Origin: an uncultured Bacteroidota bacterium
GTDB lineage: Bacteria > Bacteroidota > Bacteroidia > UKL13-3
Assembly (NCBI GenBank): GCA_903897855.1
Contig: CAIUDH010000076.1
Coordinates: 1-64,000, forward strand
Length of the DNA stretch: 64,000 bases
Direction of reading: 5' to 3'
Part shown: positions 53,566 to 62,765 of the stretch, in pieces
Numbering within the stretch: position 1 is the first letter of the stretch
Layout of the letters: each line of letters opens with the position of its first letter
Program-made: the position numbers and the translations under genes
Notes under the pieces: model-generated
Told to the model about the DNA's origin: nothing
Database searches by the model: none
Seen by the model: the letters and a program-made list of their open reading frames with translations, nothing else

Positions 53566-55050
53566 TTAACGGGTTGGATGAAGTTTGATTACCGTGGTAC
53601 ATTGAGCGTAAAAGAATGAAGTATCTTTCACATACCCACGCCGTTGTAACAATCGATAGTTCCCATCGGTAGTGCTGTCAACCTTGGCATTTTCGTCGCA
53701 GTACAAAACAACATTGCTCCCTTTATGCTTATCTAAAATAGAGCCCAAACTGTCGCTGTTCCAGATTCTATATACTTTTCTCTTGCTTAGATCTTCATTA
53801 TAGTTATTGCCCGATTTAAAAAGCGATCTGTCATAGTAATAACTAAATCCCAGATCGGCCCAAAGGGGGGCGATGAGTATGATGGCCCCTGGACTTTCTT
53901 GTTGAAACTGCTTCGCTGTGATGGTAGCCCCCTTCCACTCTCGAAGCAGATAATCGGGGCTCATTCGAGAAAAATTTTGATAGGAGATATAAACGATGTT
54001 TAACAAGAAAAGAGGAGCCCAAATGCTACCCAACGGCTTAAAGAATATGGTCAGGCAAAGTGCGAAAAATAAAAATATTGGAATGGTTGTATAAACATAA
54101 TACCTGTCGATAAATAAGGGATAGGTATTGCCATAGTACCACGTGTAGGCAATTGGCATTGTGATCATTAGGAAAAATAAAACAAAGTAATACGAATTTT
54201 TTAAATTTATCTTTCTTCTGTATAAACACACTACAAAGTAAATGATGAGACCAACAGTAAAAAATGTAACCATGGAGTCGAAAATGATATGCCCGTTTAC
54301 TAATGTTTTAACAGCGCCTAACCATGCTTGTGCCGTAGGCGCGTTAAACTCGAAAAATGTGAAATATCCTGATGCACGTATCTTGAAAAAAACTAGCATT
54401 GGAATCACAAGAACTGTATTTGCTGCAAAAACAAGGAAGGTGTATTTGAAAAAAAAATTGTTTCTAAATGCCACCAGCCAGCCTATCGCTTCAGCAACAA
54501 TAACAAACCCTGCAAAGTAATGGGTATAACACATGAGAACATTAACGAACAATAAGTAGAAAAAAAGCTTCTTCCTCATTGGTTCTTGATAACAGATAAC
54601 ACTATAGTAAACCGAAGCTGCTACTAGCATACTAAACAAAGCATACATTCGGGCTGCTACCGAATAAAAAAACTGTAGGCTGTTGAACATAAAAAGCAGC
54701 GCCACAAAAACGCCCATCCACCTACCTTTCAGTCGAGTACCTGTGGCATATAAGAAAATCACCGTTCCACAACTAAAAAGCAAGGAAGGCATTCGAAGCG
54801 CAAACTCGCCAATGCCAAAAACTTTGGTATAATAATGCAAAAAAAGTTCATAAAGTGGTGGGTTATTACCTTTAAACAACTCAGCTATAATTTGAGGAAC
54901 TGAGAACTGAGAATAAAAAACACTAAAAGGCTCATCCCAGCTTAAATCGCGAGCGGTAAGAAAGGGGTATTTTGAAAAAAAGTTGTACGCGACTAATAGA
55001 ACGCAGATCCAGAAATTAGAATTAGACAGACTGCTTTTTACGGTTTTCAT
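53566..55050 (-). CDS. GT-C membrane glycosyltransferase (PMT_2/GT39-like)
   Basis: 494 residues with ten or more hydrophobic segments. The first periplasmic loop holds the acidic motif LTARDLSWDEPFSVFYSQF near 31-49, which corresponds to the catalytic Asp/Glu of the GT39/GT83 superfamily; GNNPPLYELFLHYYTKVFGIGEFALRMPS near 60-88 is equally typical. A soluble C-terminal region starts near 390. It would transfer a sugar from a polyprenyl-phosphate carrier; the acceptor is unknown. Its start overlaps the upstream membrane gene by 4 nt. Confidence 0.87.
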   Translation of the reverse strand: MKTVKSSLSNSNFWICVLLVAYNFFSKYPFLTARDLSWDEPFSVFYSQFSVPQIIAELFKGNNPPLYELFLHYYTKVFGIGEFALRMPSLLFSCGTVIFLYATGTRLKGRWMGVFVALLFMFNSLQFFYSVAARMYALFSMLVAASVYYSVICYQEPMRKKLFFYLLFVNVLMCYTHYFAGFVIVAEAIGWLVAFRNNFFFKYTFLVFAANTVLVIPMLVFFKIRASGYFTFFEFNAPTAQAWLGAVKTLVNGHIIFDSMVTFFTVGLIIYFVVCLYRRKINLKNSYYFVLFFLMITMPIAYTWYYGNTYPLFIDRYYVYTTIPIFLFFALCLTIFFKPLGSIWAPLFLLNIVYISYQNFSRMSPDYLLREWKGATITAKQFQQESPGAIILIAPLWADLGFSYYYDRSLFKSGNNYNEDLSKRKVYRIWNSDSLGSILDKHKGSNVVLYCDENAKVDSTTDGNYRLLQRRGYVKDTSFFYAQCTTVIKLHPTR

Positions 55051-56441
55051 TTTGTGAGATAAATTCGTACTTCCATGGTATCATTAAGATTATACTCATC
55101 AGGTGCGGCAAAGCGCTGCAAAAGCTCTACTTCATGCATCTCCACAACACTTATAGGCAGCATGCTCTCACGCGGACAAAGTCGAGAATCCCACATTATA
55201 ATGGAATTTGGTTTATACGATTTGCACCCGTGCTGGTATAAATTTAGTGAAATCTTTTCATCGAATGGATCCTTATTAAGTTTAGTTGGAAAAAATGGAT
55301 CCTGATAATATATCGGGTAGTTTTCCAGTTTATTCGCTTTTAGAAATTCTATTGCATCCATCTCCAATTGCTCGAACCCCGTATACTTAAAAGGAAAAGC
55401 GTATACGTAACGTGGCATGATGAATAACCAAATCACCGCAGCGACCAGAATTAATTTGGCCATTTTATACTTCATAAATTTCTGCTGCACTATAAACTGA
55501 AAACCACAAAATGCCGAATATCCGATACAAGGCCCCACTCCTGCCATCACGCGGTCGAGACCAGCAGAGCCAAAAATGCCTTTGTACCAGAAGTAACTAT
55601 GTGCTGTAAAATAAACAACCAAACCTCCAAATAATAAAACCACTTGAATATGTAGTTCTCTGTTTCTGAAATCCTTCTTAAAGCGAAATAGAAAAGCGAC
55701 GATGGCGACGATTAAAAATATGGAATAGGCCCATCCAAACGTGGCGTAATGCATCTCGAAAAAATGGTACCAAGGTCCATGACCATAGTTAGTAGGCTTC
55801 GTTAGATACACATTTGTTCCAAAAACCCAGTTCCAGGTACCTTTAAAAAAATACCCAATTAGTGTAAACACTAAAAATCCAATCGTTAAAAATGGGAGCG
55901 CCAACCACCTTCTATAATAAATGCAAACTATAGCAAAGAGAGGCAAGAATAAGAATCCCTCACTTCGAATAAACGGCAGAAATGAAATAACCAGGCAAGC
56001 CCATTGTACTCTATAGATATGAAAGAGAAAAACCGCTGTCATAATGCATAAAGCAAAAACGCTTTCGGTGAGCCCCGTAAAAAGTGTCACAAAATAAATT
56101 GGCACACTTAACACAAAAACAACGGCCAACCATTGATATTTCTCGAACTGGTTTTTAGCCATTCTAAAAGCGAAATAAGCAGAGAGTATAGCGCAACCAA
56201 TATTAAACAGTTTAATTCCAATAAAACCAAACTGGGAAGGCAAGGAAGCAAGTGTTGTGTAAAGAGGTTTACCCCATTGATCCAAAAATAATTCAGGGTG
56301 TTTAAAGGCATAGCGCGCCATTTGATAATGCATCCAACTATCACCGCCCCCATAAGTGCTTTCAGAGAGTAAAGCACAGAGAAGCAGAACTATGGTATAT
56401 GCTAATAAGAAGAAGGTCGCTAATTTATTTGTTTTACTCAA
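55047..56441 (-). CDS. Multi-pass membrane protein, probable GT-C glycosyltransferase
   Basis: 464 residues with about ten membrane segments. After the first helix, STYGGGDSWMHYQMARYAFKHPELFLDQWGKPLY near 28-61 is the acidic (D/H-rich) first loop of GT-C enzymes, and GFIGIKLFNIGCAILSAYFA follows. WYKGIFGSAGLDRVMAGVGP near 272 lies in a later loop. There is no family-specific signature I can name; the GT-C call rests on architecture and on its translational coupling (4-nt overlap) to the GT39-like gene and proximity to a GT2. Confidence 0.72.
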   Translation of the reverse strand: MSKTNKLATFFLLAYTIVLLLCALLSESTYGGGDSWMHYQMARYAFKHPELFLDQWGKPLYTTLASLPSQFGFIGIKLFNIGCAILSAYFAFRMAKNQFEKYQWLAVVFVLSVPIYFVTLFTGLTESVFALCIMTAVFLFHIYRVQWACLVISFLPFIRSEGFLFLPLFAIVCIYYRRWLALPFLTIGFLVFTLIGYFFKGTWNWVFGTNVYLTKPTNYGHGPWYHFFEMHYATFGWAYSIFLIVAIVAFLFRFKKDFRNRELHIQVVLLFGGLVVYFTAHSYFWYKGIFGSAGLDRVMAGVGPCIGYSAFCGFQFIVQQKFMKYKMAKLILVAAVIWLFIMPRYVYAFPFKYTGFEQLEMDAIEFLKANKLENYPIYYQDPFFPTKLNKDPFDEKISLNLYQHGCKSYKPNSIIMWDSRLCPRESMLPISVVEMHEVELLQRFAAPDEYNLNDTMEVRIYLTK

Positions 56442-56474
56442 TGTTTGTCAACGAATTTAAAATCATTTTAAAGT

Positions 56475-57203
56475 TTAATTCCTACTAAACAACCCATATT
56501 TTAAGATGCAATAGATCGCACGAAAACCGTCGCGTGGTCCTATTTTCTTGCCTTCTTCGTAGGTTCGGCCGTAATATGATATGCCCACCTCATAAATACG
56601 AACTTTGTCTAATCGCGAAATTTTGGCCGTTACTTCCGGCTCGAAACCAAATCTTTTCTCCTTTAACGAAAGGCTTTTTAACATCTCGGAATTAAAAAGT
56701 TTATAACAGGTTTCCATATCGGTCAAATTCAAATTGGTAAACATATTACTACAAAAAGTAAGAACTTTATTTCCGATGGTATGCCAAAAGAAAAGGATAC
56801 GATGTGCATTACCTCCAATAAACCGAGTACCATAAACCACATCGGCAAATCCATCTATGACAGGTTTAAGCAGGATGTTAAACTCCTCAGGGTCGTATTC
56901 TAAGTCGGCGTCTTGAATAATGATAAATTCTCCTTTCGCTTTCTGAATTCCAGTATGTAGTGCAGCACCTTTGCCTTGATTTTTCTCATGACTGTAGAAT
57001 TGAATATTTAACTCCGGATTGTCGCGCATGTATTGATTTACTGCCTCTACCGTATTATCTTTACTACAATCGTTCACTATGATAACTTCCTTTTGGAGGT
57101 TATTAAGCAATTGAACCTTTTTAACCTTATCTAAAATTAGGTGGATGGTTCGTCCTTCATTATAAGCTGGTATTACGATGGAAAGAGTTTCAAAGGATTT
57201 CAT
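56475..57203 (-). CDS. Glycosyltransferase family 2 (DPM1/DPG-synthase-like)
   Basis: 242 residues. A compact GT-A domain without membrane helices: LSIVIPAYNEGRTIHLILDKV at the N-terminus, VIIVNDCSKDNTVEAV near 40, QGKGAALHTGIQKAKGEFIIIQDADLEYDPEEF near 76-108 (DxD) and YGTRFIGG near 124. Related enzymes form dolichyl/polyprenyl-phosphate mannose or glucose. It lies 33 nt upstream of the two GT-C membrane genes, so a donor-synthase plus transferase module is plausible (inference). Confidence 0.92.
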   Translation of the reverse strand: MKSFETLSIVIPAYNEGRTIHLILDKVKKVQLLNNLQKEVIIVNDCSKDNTVEAVNQYMRDNPELNIQFYSHEKNQGKGAALHTGIQKAKGEFIIIQDADLEYDPEEFNILLKPVIDGFADVVYGTRFIGGNAHRILFFWHTIGNKVLTFCSNMFTNLNLTDMETCYKLFNSEMLKSLSLKEKRFGFEPEVTAKISRLDKVRIYEVGISYYGRTYEEGKKIGPRDGFRAIYCILKYGLFSRN

Positions 57204-57234
57204 ATATTTGATACGTATTGTTTGCTAAAAGCGG

Positions 57235-57242
57235 CAAAGTTA
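57235..57242 (-). promoter_or_regulatory. Candidate -7 element (TAACTTTG) of the GT2/GT-C operon
   Basis: A minus-strand TAnnTTTG match 31 nt upstream of the ATG at 57203. No clear -33. Confidence 0.4.
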
Positions 57243-57266
57243 AAAATATTGAGGGAATTGAGAGAA

Positions 57267-58679
57267 TTAGTAATTTAAGGGCTGAGTACTGTTGTTAACA
57301 CTTTGATCCTTATCAGGTATTTTTACCCTCTCTTGTTTCATAAACTCGCATAATATTTGTTGAATATCTTTATTGTGGCTATATTTCTTCAGGTTATGCT
57401 GCATGTTCTCTGGCTTTGGCTCTCCGAAAGAAATGTCGATAAATCCAAAGCCCTTGTACTGCCCATTTTCTATTCGAACAAACGATTTTTCTGATTTTTC
57501 TCTGCCAGAATCCAGAACAAAAAAACTTTCATTTTTAAAACTAACACTCTCAATAGCAGCCATTACCCTCGAGTTATACTCTGCTGGCGACTCTTTTTCT
57601 AAACAGGCGCCAAGGCACTTATGCAATTGGTAATCGAAGCAAGGGCCCCCAAGATTATGCAAGCCACATTTGGATAAACATAGCTTGTATTCGGCGATCA
57701 GCTTATAGAAAACGTTTTTGGCAGAGAAAATGGAATCGGCCGTCATTAAAGGCTCCACCCCTTCTTTAAGCTTCTCAATATGCAAATTAACATACCCTTC
57801 CGTATCACTAGCTTGATAGATGCCAAAAAATGGTACGGCTCTCGTTCGTTTCTGAGCCACATTATAGATTGGCTTTAGTCTTTTAATTTCATCCGATTCG
57901 AGCAATAATGCAATCAATTCACTTCCTGTGATTTCAAAACTTATGTCTGCTATTTCATGCTGCAGATGAAGCACTTTTCTACTTCCTGCTGCAGAAAAGT
58001 GTTGAAGAATCCTTTTTTTGATGTCTTTGCTTTTACCAACATAAATTACATCCCCTTTTTTATTATGAAAATAATATACTCCAGTAACACGGCTGGGTAC
58101 TTTTTCGAGTACCGATTCGTCGAGTAGCGGCGGTAAATTAGAGCTCCTTATTTCCGAAGGCAACCAATCGGGTGTTAAGGTGGTGGTGTTATTTTCAATG
58201 ATCTTACCAAACAAGATCGCTGTCGCTTCTGCATCGCCAAGTGCACGGTGCCTGTTTTTAATTTGAATATTAAGGCTATCACATAAATTGCCCAAACTAT
58301 ACGAGGCCAAACCTTTAAAAGTATTTCTACTCAAACGCACTGTACAGAGGGTTTTCCTATGATAAATGTACCCAAGGTCTTTAAACGCTGCCTTAATAAA
58401 ACCATAATCAAAACGTACGTTATGCGCCACGAAAACAGTCCCTTCTGTAAGCTCTAGAACCTCTTTAGCAATCTCGTGAAAAGGAGGTGCCCCTCGCACC
58501 ATCTCGTCATTGATGCCAGTAGCTTGAGTAATAAAATAGGGAATCGGACATTTCGGGTTTACCAGTGAGCTAAACCTTCTCACCACCTGCTTGCCATCGT
58601 GAAGAAGAATCGCAATTTCAGTAATCTTACTATTTTCAGGACTACCGCCAGTGGTTTCGATATCTACAATTGCATACAA
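57267..58679 (-). CDS. DnaQ-type exonuclease fused to a GIY-YIG (UvrC/Cho-like) nuclease
   Basis: 470 residues from a TTG start, giving the family N-terminus MYAIVDIETTGG. The first ~170 residues are a DEDDh exonuclease: IVDIETTGG (D6, E8), FVAHNVRFDYGFI near 84, and HRALGDAEATA near 144 (H and D). The second part, ~195-275, is a GIY-YIG domain: VTGVYYFHNKKGDVIYVGKSKDIKKRILQHF. A cysteine-containing segment, LSKCGLHNLGGPCFDYQLHKCLGAC near 333-357, resembles UvrC/Cho. It probably acts in DNA repair. The arrangement is found in other Bacteroidota and actinobacteria. Confidence 0.9.
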   Translation of the reverse strand: MYAIVDIETTGGSPENSKITEIAILLHDGKQVVRRFSSLVNPKCPIPYFITQATGINDEMVRGAPPFHEIAKEVLELTEGTVFVAHNVRFDYGFIKAAFKDLGYIYHRKTLCTVRLSRNTFKGLASYSLGNLCDSLNIQIKNRHRALGDAEATAILFGKIIENNTTTLTPDWLPSEIRSSNLPPLLDESVLEKVPSRVTGVYYFHNKKGDVIYVGKSKDIKKRILQHFSAAGSRKVLHLQHEIADISFEITGSELIALLLESDEIKRLKPIYNVAQKRTRAVPFFGIYQASDTEGYVNLHIEKLKEGVEPLMTADSIFSAKNVFYKLIAEYKLCLSKCGLHNLGGPCFDYQLHKCLGACLEKESPAEYNSRVMAAIESVSFKNESFFVLDSGREKSEKSFVRIENGQYKGFGFIDISFGEPKPENMQHNLKKYSHNKDIQQILCEFMKQERVKIPDKDQSVNNSTQPLNY

Positions 58680-58687
58680 AATGGCAA

Positions 58688-58695
58688 CAAAGCTA
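58688..58695 (-). promoter_or_regulatory. Candidate -7 element (TAGCTTTG) of the exonuclease fusion gene
   Basis: A minus-strand TAnnTTTG match ending 8 nt before the TTG start codon at 58679. No -33 at 19 nt. Confidence 0.4.
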
Positions 58696-58772
58696 ATCTT
58701 TAATTGCCTTCTTTTACGGTTTTTTAGGATCTAATTCCGACGCCCCCATAATTCCGAGAAGAAACTGAAGTC

Positions 58773-59519
58773 TTAAAACAGTTGGGGCTGATTAAATGGT
58801 GGGCACTGCTGTTCCACCATGCTTTCGGGATGATTCCGATCATTTCTAGTATGATTTAATTGGGGAGATACAGGGTAGGCAACCAGCTCTAATTCAATAT
58901 TAGGTTTAACCAACCCCATTATTTCTTCTCTTGTCAGTTGGGGTTCAATCCATCTCTTCTCGTCTCGTTTGGAAATAATCAGAGGCATGCGTTTCTTGAC
59001 ATTATGAATTTTCTCCATCAACTTATTAGCGGGTGTTGTTAGAATACTGAAAGTATTGTTTGGCTCCCCTGTTCTAGTATCAATCCAAGACTCATAAATA
59101 CATCCTAAAGAAAACATGGAATTGCTCTCGGCTTTAATGAAATAAGGATACTTCATTTTGTTTAGATGCCGCCACTCATAAAAACCATTTACGCCAAGGA
59201 GGCATCTTTGGCTAACCATGGCATGTTGGAATGAAGGTTTGTTGAATGCGGTTTCCCCAACAGCATTCAAGGTCTTTGTTCGAATTTCCTTTGCCGACTC
59301 GAAATGCTCTACCCAAGGAGGAATTAATCCCCATTCAAAAAGAAAAATGCCGTCGTACTTCACAATCGGGAGTTTAGGGTGATCGAAACCGCTCACAAAA
59401 TAAAACAAGGGCAACTGCGGTATATTTGATTCTATAGAGAGCTCGGGTGGCAATATTTCTCTATAGCGCTCTGCGTATTGCTCCGATTTTCTTTCAATAA
59501 AGGCGACACTGTAACACAT
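58773..59519 (-). CDS. SRAP (YedK/HMCES) family abasic-site DNA-protein crosslink protein
   Basis: 248 residues. The catalytic Cys2 is present at the very N-terminus (MCYSVAFIERK), which confirms the start at 59519. Typical motifs are GLIPPWVEHFESAKEIRTKTLNAVGETAFNKPSFQHAMVSQRCLLGVNGFYEWRH near 65-120 (Asn and Glu of the active site), FSILTTPANKLMEKIHNVKKRMPLII near 156-181 (active-site His) and ELELVAYPVS. The family covalently traps abasic sites in single-stranded DNA. It lies near another repair gene, the DnaQ/GIY-YIG fusion. Confidence 0.94.
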   Translation of the reverse strand: MCYSVAFIERKSEQYAERYREILPPELSIESNIPQLPLFYFVSGFDHPKLPIVKYDGIFLFEWGLIPPWVEHFESAKEIRTKTLNAVGETAFNKPSFQHAMVSQRCLLGVNGFYEWRHLNKMKYPYFIKAESNSMFSLGCIYESWIDTRTGEPNNTFSILTTPANKLMEKIHNVKKRMPLIISKRDEKRWIEPQLTREEIMGLVKPNIELELVAYPVSPQLNHTRNDRNHPESMVEQQCPPFNQPQLF

Positions 59520-59635
59520 ATTTTCAAGCTTTGATCCTCATTTTAAAATAATAATTATTATAGAAATTGTTGTTTCAAAGTTATAACTTCTGAACTCATT
59601 CCTTTCCCTAGAAATAGCACAATTCAGACAAAAGA

Positions 59636-61141
59636 CTACTTCTCATACAGTTTAAAAAAAACAGAGATGCCGTCAATTATTTCCGAGGCAATCAAACTTG
59701 TTCTTGAGCTTTTAGAAGCCACTGCATCGCCTGCAAACCCATGCAAATACGCGCCTAAAAGTGCTGCATGCTGCACTGAATAACCTTGTGCACACAAAGA
59801 GGTAATAATACCGGTAAGCACATCACCACTTCCAGCAGTAGCCAAACCATTATTACCGGTGGAATTAAAATAGGCCATGCCATCCGGAGTTGTGATGGAG
59901 GTATATTGACCTTTAAGCAAAACATTTACCTGATATTTTCTTGAAAAATTTAATTGCGTTTTAAACCGCTCATGGCTCGATTTATGAATTTGTGTGAGCC
60001 GGTCGAATTCTCCTGGATGAGGCGTTAAAAGAATATTCGAGTGTAAACGCGAATACCATTTTGGGTTTCGAGAAAGAAGTGTGAGCCCATCGGCATCAAT
60101 GATTAGCGGCATTTTCGTTTGATTTAAAAGTTGGGAAAGCATCTCCGAGCTATCACCCTCAAAGCCTATACCTGGGCCATAACCGATGGAATCATACGAG
60201 GTTAAATCAAGCTGTATAAATCGTTCCAATGTATGGCCAATTTGTATCATTGCCTCAGGAAGGACGCACAGAAGTGGGGTAACAGCTTCTTCCGGCACAT
60301 AAGCAGTAACGAGGCCACATCCCGTTTTTAATGCCGCCTTGGTGGATAAGATGGAAGCCCCTATTTTCCCTTTGCTTCCAGCAATGATTAAGGCATGACC
60401 AAAGGTTCCCTTATGTCCGTTTGTTGGTCGAGGTTTAATTAACTTTCGAATATCGTCCGAATCTAAATAGTGAAGAGTTGTATTCTGGTTCTGAATTAAA
60501 GAATCTTCAATTCCGATTTTTACACATTCAAAATGGCCTACAAATGGGTTGTTTTCTGGGAACAAAAAAGCAAGTTTAGGCAAATGGATGCTCAACGTAT
60601 AATTCGCAAGAACTGTATTTTTGAGGCTGCTTTCGAATAAACCATCGGACGATAATCCGGATGGCAGATCTATGGCAATTTTAAAATTAGGCAGGGTGTT
60701 TATCTTTTGCACAAGCGCTAAACCCAGGTTCTCCAAGGGCCGTGACAATCCAATTCCAAAAATTGCATCAATAATACAATCCTCATGATCGAATTGCATG
60801 GCTTCAATCTGCTCCTCATTCACAATCTCAACAAACTCAATATCGAGGTTCTTTAATTTATTTAAATTGAGGATGAACTCGTCAGTGTATTTCCCTTGTA
60901 AAACCACTGCTTTTACCCTTTTGTGCAACAGAGCGAGGTATCGTGCTAATGCCAAACCATCTCCTCCGTTATTTCCCGGCCCGCAAAAAATCAGAAAGGA
61001 ATCAAATTTTGAAAATCTCATTATGATTTGAGAAAGCAATGATTTAGCGGCGCGTTCCATTAATTCTACTGATGAGATGGCTTCGCTCAGGAGCGCAAAA
61101 TGATCTAATTGTTTCAACTGAGATGCGCTTAAAATTTTCAT
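59636..61141 (-). CDS. nnr: Bifunctional NAD(P)H-hydrate epimerase / ADP-dependent dehydratase
   Basis: Repairs damaged NAD(P)HX. The ATG at 61141 gives 501 residues beginning MKILSASQLKQLDHFAL; the longer frame from 61171 adds ten residues with no family match. The N-terminal epimerase domain (YjeF_N) has FCGPGNNGGDGLALARYLA near 55-73 and IIDAIFGIGLSRPLE near 123. The C-terminal dehydratase domain (~230-495) has HKGTFGHALIIAGSKGKIGASILSTKAALKTGCGLV, IDADGLTLLSRNP, LTPHPGEFDRL and NGLATAGSGDVLTGII. It is the last gene of the dnaJ-unknown-nnr operon. Confidence 0.95.
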   Translation of the reverse strand: MKILSASQLKQLDHFALLSEAISSVELMERAAKSLLSQIIMRFSKFDSFLIFCGPGNNGGDGLALARYLALLHKRVKAVVLQGKYTDEFILNLNKLKNLDIEFVEIVNEEQIEAMQFDHEDCIIDAIFGIGLSRPLENLGLALVQKINTLPNFKIAIDLPSGLSSDGLFESSLKNTVLANYTLSIHLPKLAFLFPENNPFVGHFECVKIGIEDSLIQNQNTTLHYLDSDDIRKLIKPRPTNGHKGTFGHALIIAGSKGKIGASILSTKAALKTGCGLVTAYVPEEAVTPLLCVLPEAMIQIGHTLERFIQLDLTSYDSIGYGPGIGFEGDSSEMLSQLLNQTKMPLIIDADGLTLLSRNPKWYSRLHSNILLTPHPGEFDRLTQIHKSSHERFKTQLNFSRKYQVNVLLKGQYTSITTPDGMAYFNSTGNNGLATAGSGDVLTGIITSLCAQGYSVQHAALLGAYLHGFAGDAVASKSSRTSLIASEIIDGISVFFKLYEK

Positions 61142-61179
61142 GATTCGAAATTTTAAAAAAATCCTGCCCAAGTCATCGT

Positions 61180-61545
61180 TTAGTGGCTTTCCTGCTCAGT
61201 TAGGTCAACAACCCAGCGTGCCAGTTTTTCATTCAAGAGTGGATATTGAATCAGGATCAAACTTAATCCCTTTTTGGTCATCATCCAGTCGATATAAGTT
61301 TTATTTTCAGTTTCATCATAAATATAAATTTTCTTAAAATGATGACTAGAGTCAACACCTGCAAGCGAGCATACCTTCATGGCCTTCTGCAGCGCTTCAA
61401 GCATTTCATCAGGAGCGATTACCCCACTACTGATTAGATGTTGAATAGAATAACAACGATTAGAAAAACACAGTGCATCCTCGAATTCCTGCTGGCAGGA
61501 ATCATTACACGGATAAGCATAATTACGAATCTGAAATGTATTCAT
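61180..61545 (-). CDS. Small cysteine-containing protein of unknown function
   Basis: 121 residues; I do not recognise a family. Cysteines sit at 13, 17, 26, 31 and 44 or so in NYAYPCNDSCQQEFEDALCFSNRCYS, a spacing that could bind metal or form disulfides. The middle is helical (APDEMLEALQKAMKVCSL) and the C-terminal half beta-rich (KKIYIYDETENKTYIDWM). No signal peptide. It lies 12 nt after the dnaJ-like gene and 38 nt before nnr, so it is part of that operon. Codon use matches its neighbours. Confidence 0.72.
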   Translation of the reverse strand: MNTFQIRNYAYPCNDSCQQEFEDALCFSNRCYSIQHLISSGVIAPDEMLEALQKAMKVCSLAGVDSSHHFKKIYIYDETENKTYIDWMMTKKGLSLILIQYPLLNEKLARWVVDLTEQESH

Positions 61546-61557
61546 AAGATATAATGG

Positions 61558-62466
61558 TTATACGGAAATCTGTTTCAATTGTTCAAATAAATCCTTCTGT
61601 TTCTCAGTAAGCTTCTCAGGAAGATCAACAAGGAGTTGAATATATAAATCGCCGAATTGCTCTGGATTCCCATTCAGTGGCATGCCTTTCCCTTTTACCC
61701 GAATGGTTTTACTGTTTTGAGTGCCTGCAGTAATTTTCACTTTAAGCTGACCCGACAAGGTGTCAACAACCACATCCCCTCCTAAAACGGCAGTGAACAG
61801 ATCAATTTTCTGATTCAGGTAGATGTCATTGCCTTTGCGGCTAAAACGTGGATGCTCTAGGACTTTAATCTTAACAAACAAATCGCCGTTATCTGCGCCG
61901 TTTCCTTTACCCCCTTTTCCTTTAATACGTAATACTTGACCTTCAAAAGCTCCCGGTTTTGAGGACACCCTGATCTTTTCATTTTCCAACTGAATTACAC
62001 GACTGGCACCGGTATAAGCTTCTTCCATGGTGAGTTCCATCTCCGTTTCAAAATCACTTCCTTTTCGTTTTGAATTTCGAAAACCATTTCTACCGCCTTG
62101 ATTATTCCCTGAACTCCGACCAAAAAACTGCTCGAAAAAATCTGAATTATTACTACTCCCAAAGCCTCCGTTTCCTTCGTAATAATTTTGCTGACTATTA
62201 TTAAAGGGATTCCCTCCATGTCGTTTACCCCCCTGCTCAAAATCTCGCCAATTTTCTCCGAGCTCGTCATACTTTTTCCTTTTCTTCGGATCACTCAACA
62301 CTTCATTAGCTTCATTGACAAGCTTAAACTTCTCTTCTGCTTCTTTATTACCTTGGTTTTTATCGGGGTGAAATTTTATGGCCAGTTTTCGAAAAGCCTT
62401 TTTTATTTCATCTTGAGAGGCCTTTTTATCAACTTCTAAAAGCTTATAGTAGTCCTTATAATCCAT
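61558..62466 (-). CDS. DnaJ-class co-chaperone, CbpA-like
   Basis: The ATG at 62466 gives 302 residues; a TTG two codons upstream is part of the promoter element. J-domain 1-68 with the HPD motif ([13 protein letters not shown]), then a Gly/Asn/Phe-rich linker (~75-130, [20 protein letters not shown]), then the C-terminal substrate-binding domain (~135-295) with [29 protein letters not shown]. The zinc-finger domain of true DnaJ is absent, so it is CbpA-like. It assists DnaK in folding or stress. It is the first gene of the operon with the unknown protein and nnr. Confidence 0.93.
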   Translation of the reverse strand: MDYKDYYKLLEVDKKASQDEIKKAFRKLAIKFHPDKNQGNKEAEEKFKLVNEANEVLSDPKKRKKYDELGENWRDFEQGGKRHGGNPFNNSQQNYYEGNGGFGSSNNSDFFEQFFGRSSGNNQGGRNGFRNSKRKGSDFETEMELTMEEAYTGASRVIQLENEKIRVSSKPGAFEGQVLRIKGKGGKGNGADNGDLFVKIKVLEHPRFSRKGNDIYLNQKIDLFTAVLGGDVVVDTLSGQLKVKITAGTQNSKTIRVKGKGMPLNGNPEQFGDLYIQLLVDLPEKLTEKQKDLFEQLKQISV

Positions 62467-62469
62467 ATG

Positions 62470-62477
62470 CAAAGTTA
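62470..62477 (-). promoter_or_regulatory. -7 element (TAACTTTG) 3 nt before the dnaJ-like ATG
   Basis: A minus-strand TAnnTTTG match ending 3 nt before the ATG at 62466. It implies a leaderless mRNA and fixes the start codon. Confidence 0.45.
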
Positions 62478-62713
62478 TAAAATATGTTATCTATCGAATA
62501 ATTATTTATTCGACCCTTTGTTCATGACTTCCTTTCTTTGCGTGGGCTACTTGGGTGACTCCTTCGTGCGGAAAGCGACTTAAAATCATACTTTTATTTC
62601 CCGTCTCTGATATTGGCAAGGGAATCTCCCTCTCGAAAATTCATTGACTGTTATACTCTTTTCGGCCTAGTCGAATTATTTACTATTCACAATGCCATCA
62701 AAAAAAGTATGAC

Positions 62714-62749
62714 AAAAAAAAACCCAGACTATTAACAGCCTGGGGTTTT
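62714..62749 (-). terminator. Rho-independent terminator of the DUF2723 gene
   Basis: On the minus strand an imperfect GC-rich stem (62737-62749 with 62719-62730, one bulged C and one G-U pair) with a 6-nt loop is followed by nine T residues (62714-62722). It lies 16 nt after the stop of the leftward DUF2723 gene. This is the most classical terminator in the window. Confidence 0.8.
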
Positions 62750-62765
62750 CAATTAACTTTTAGGA

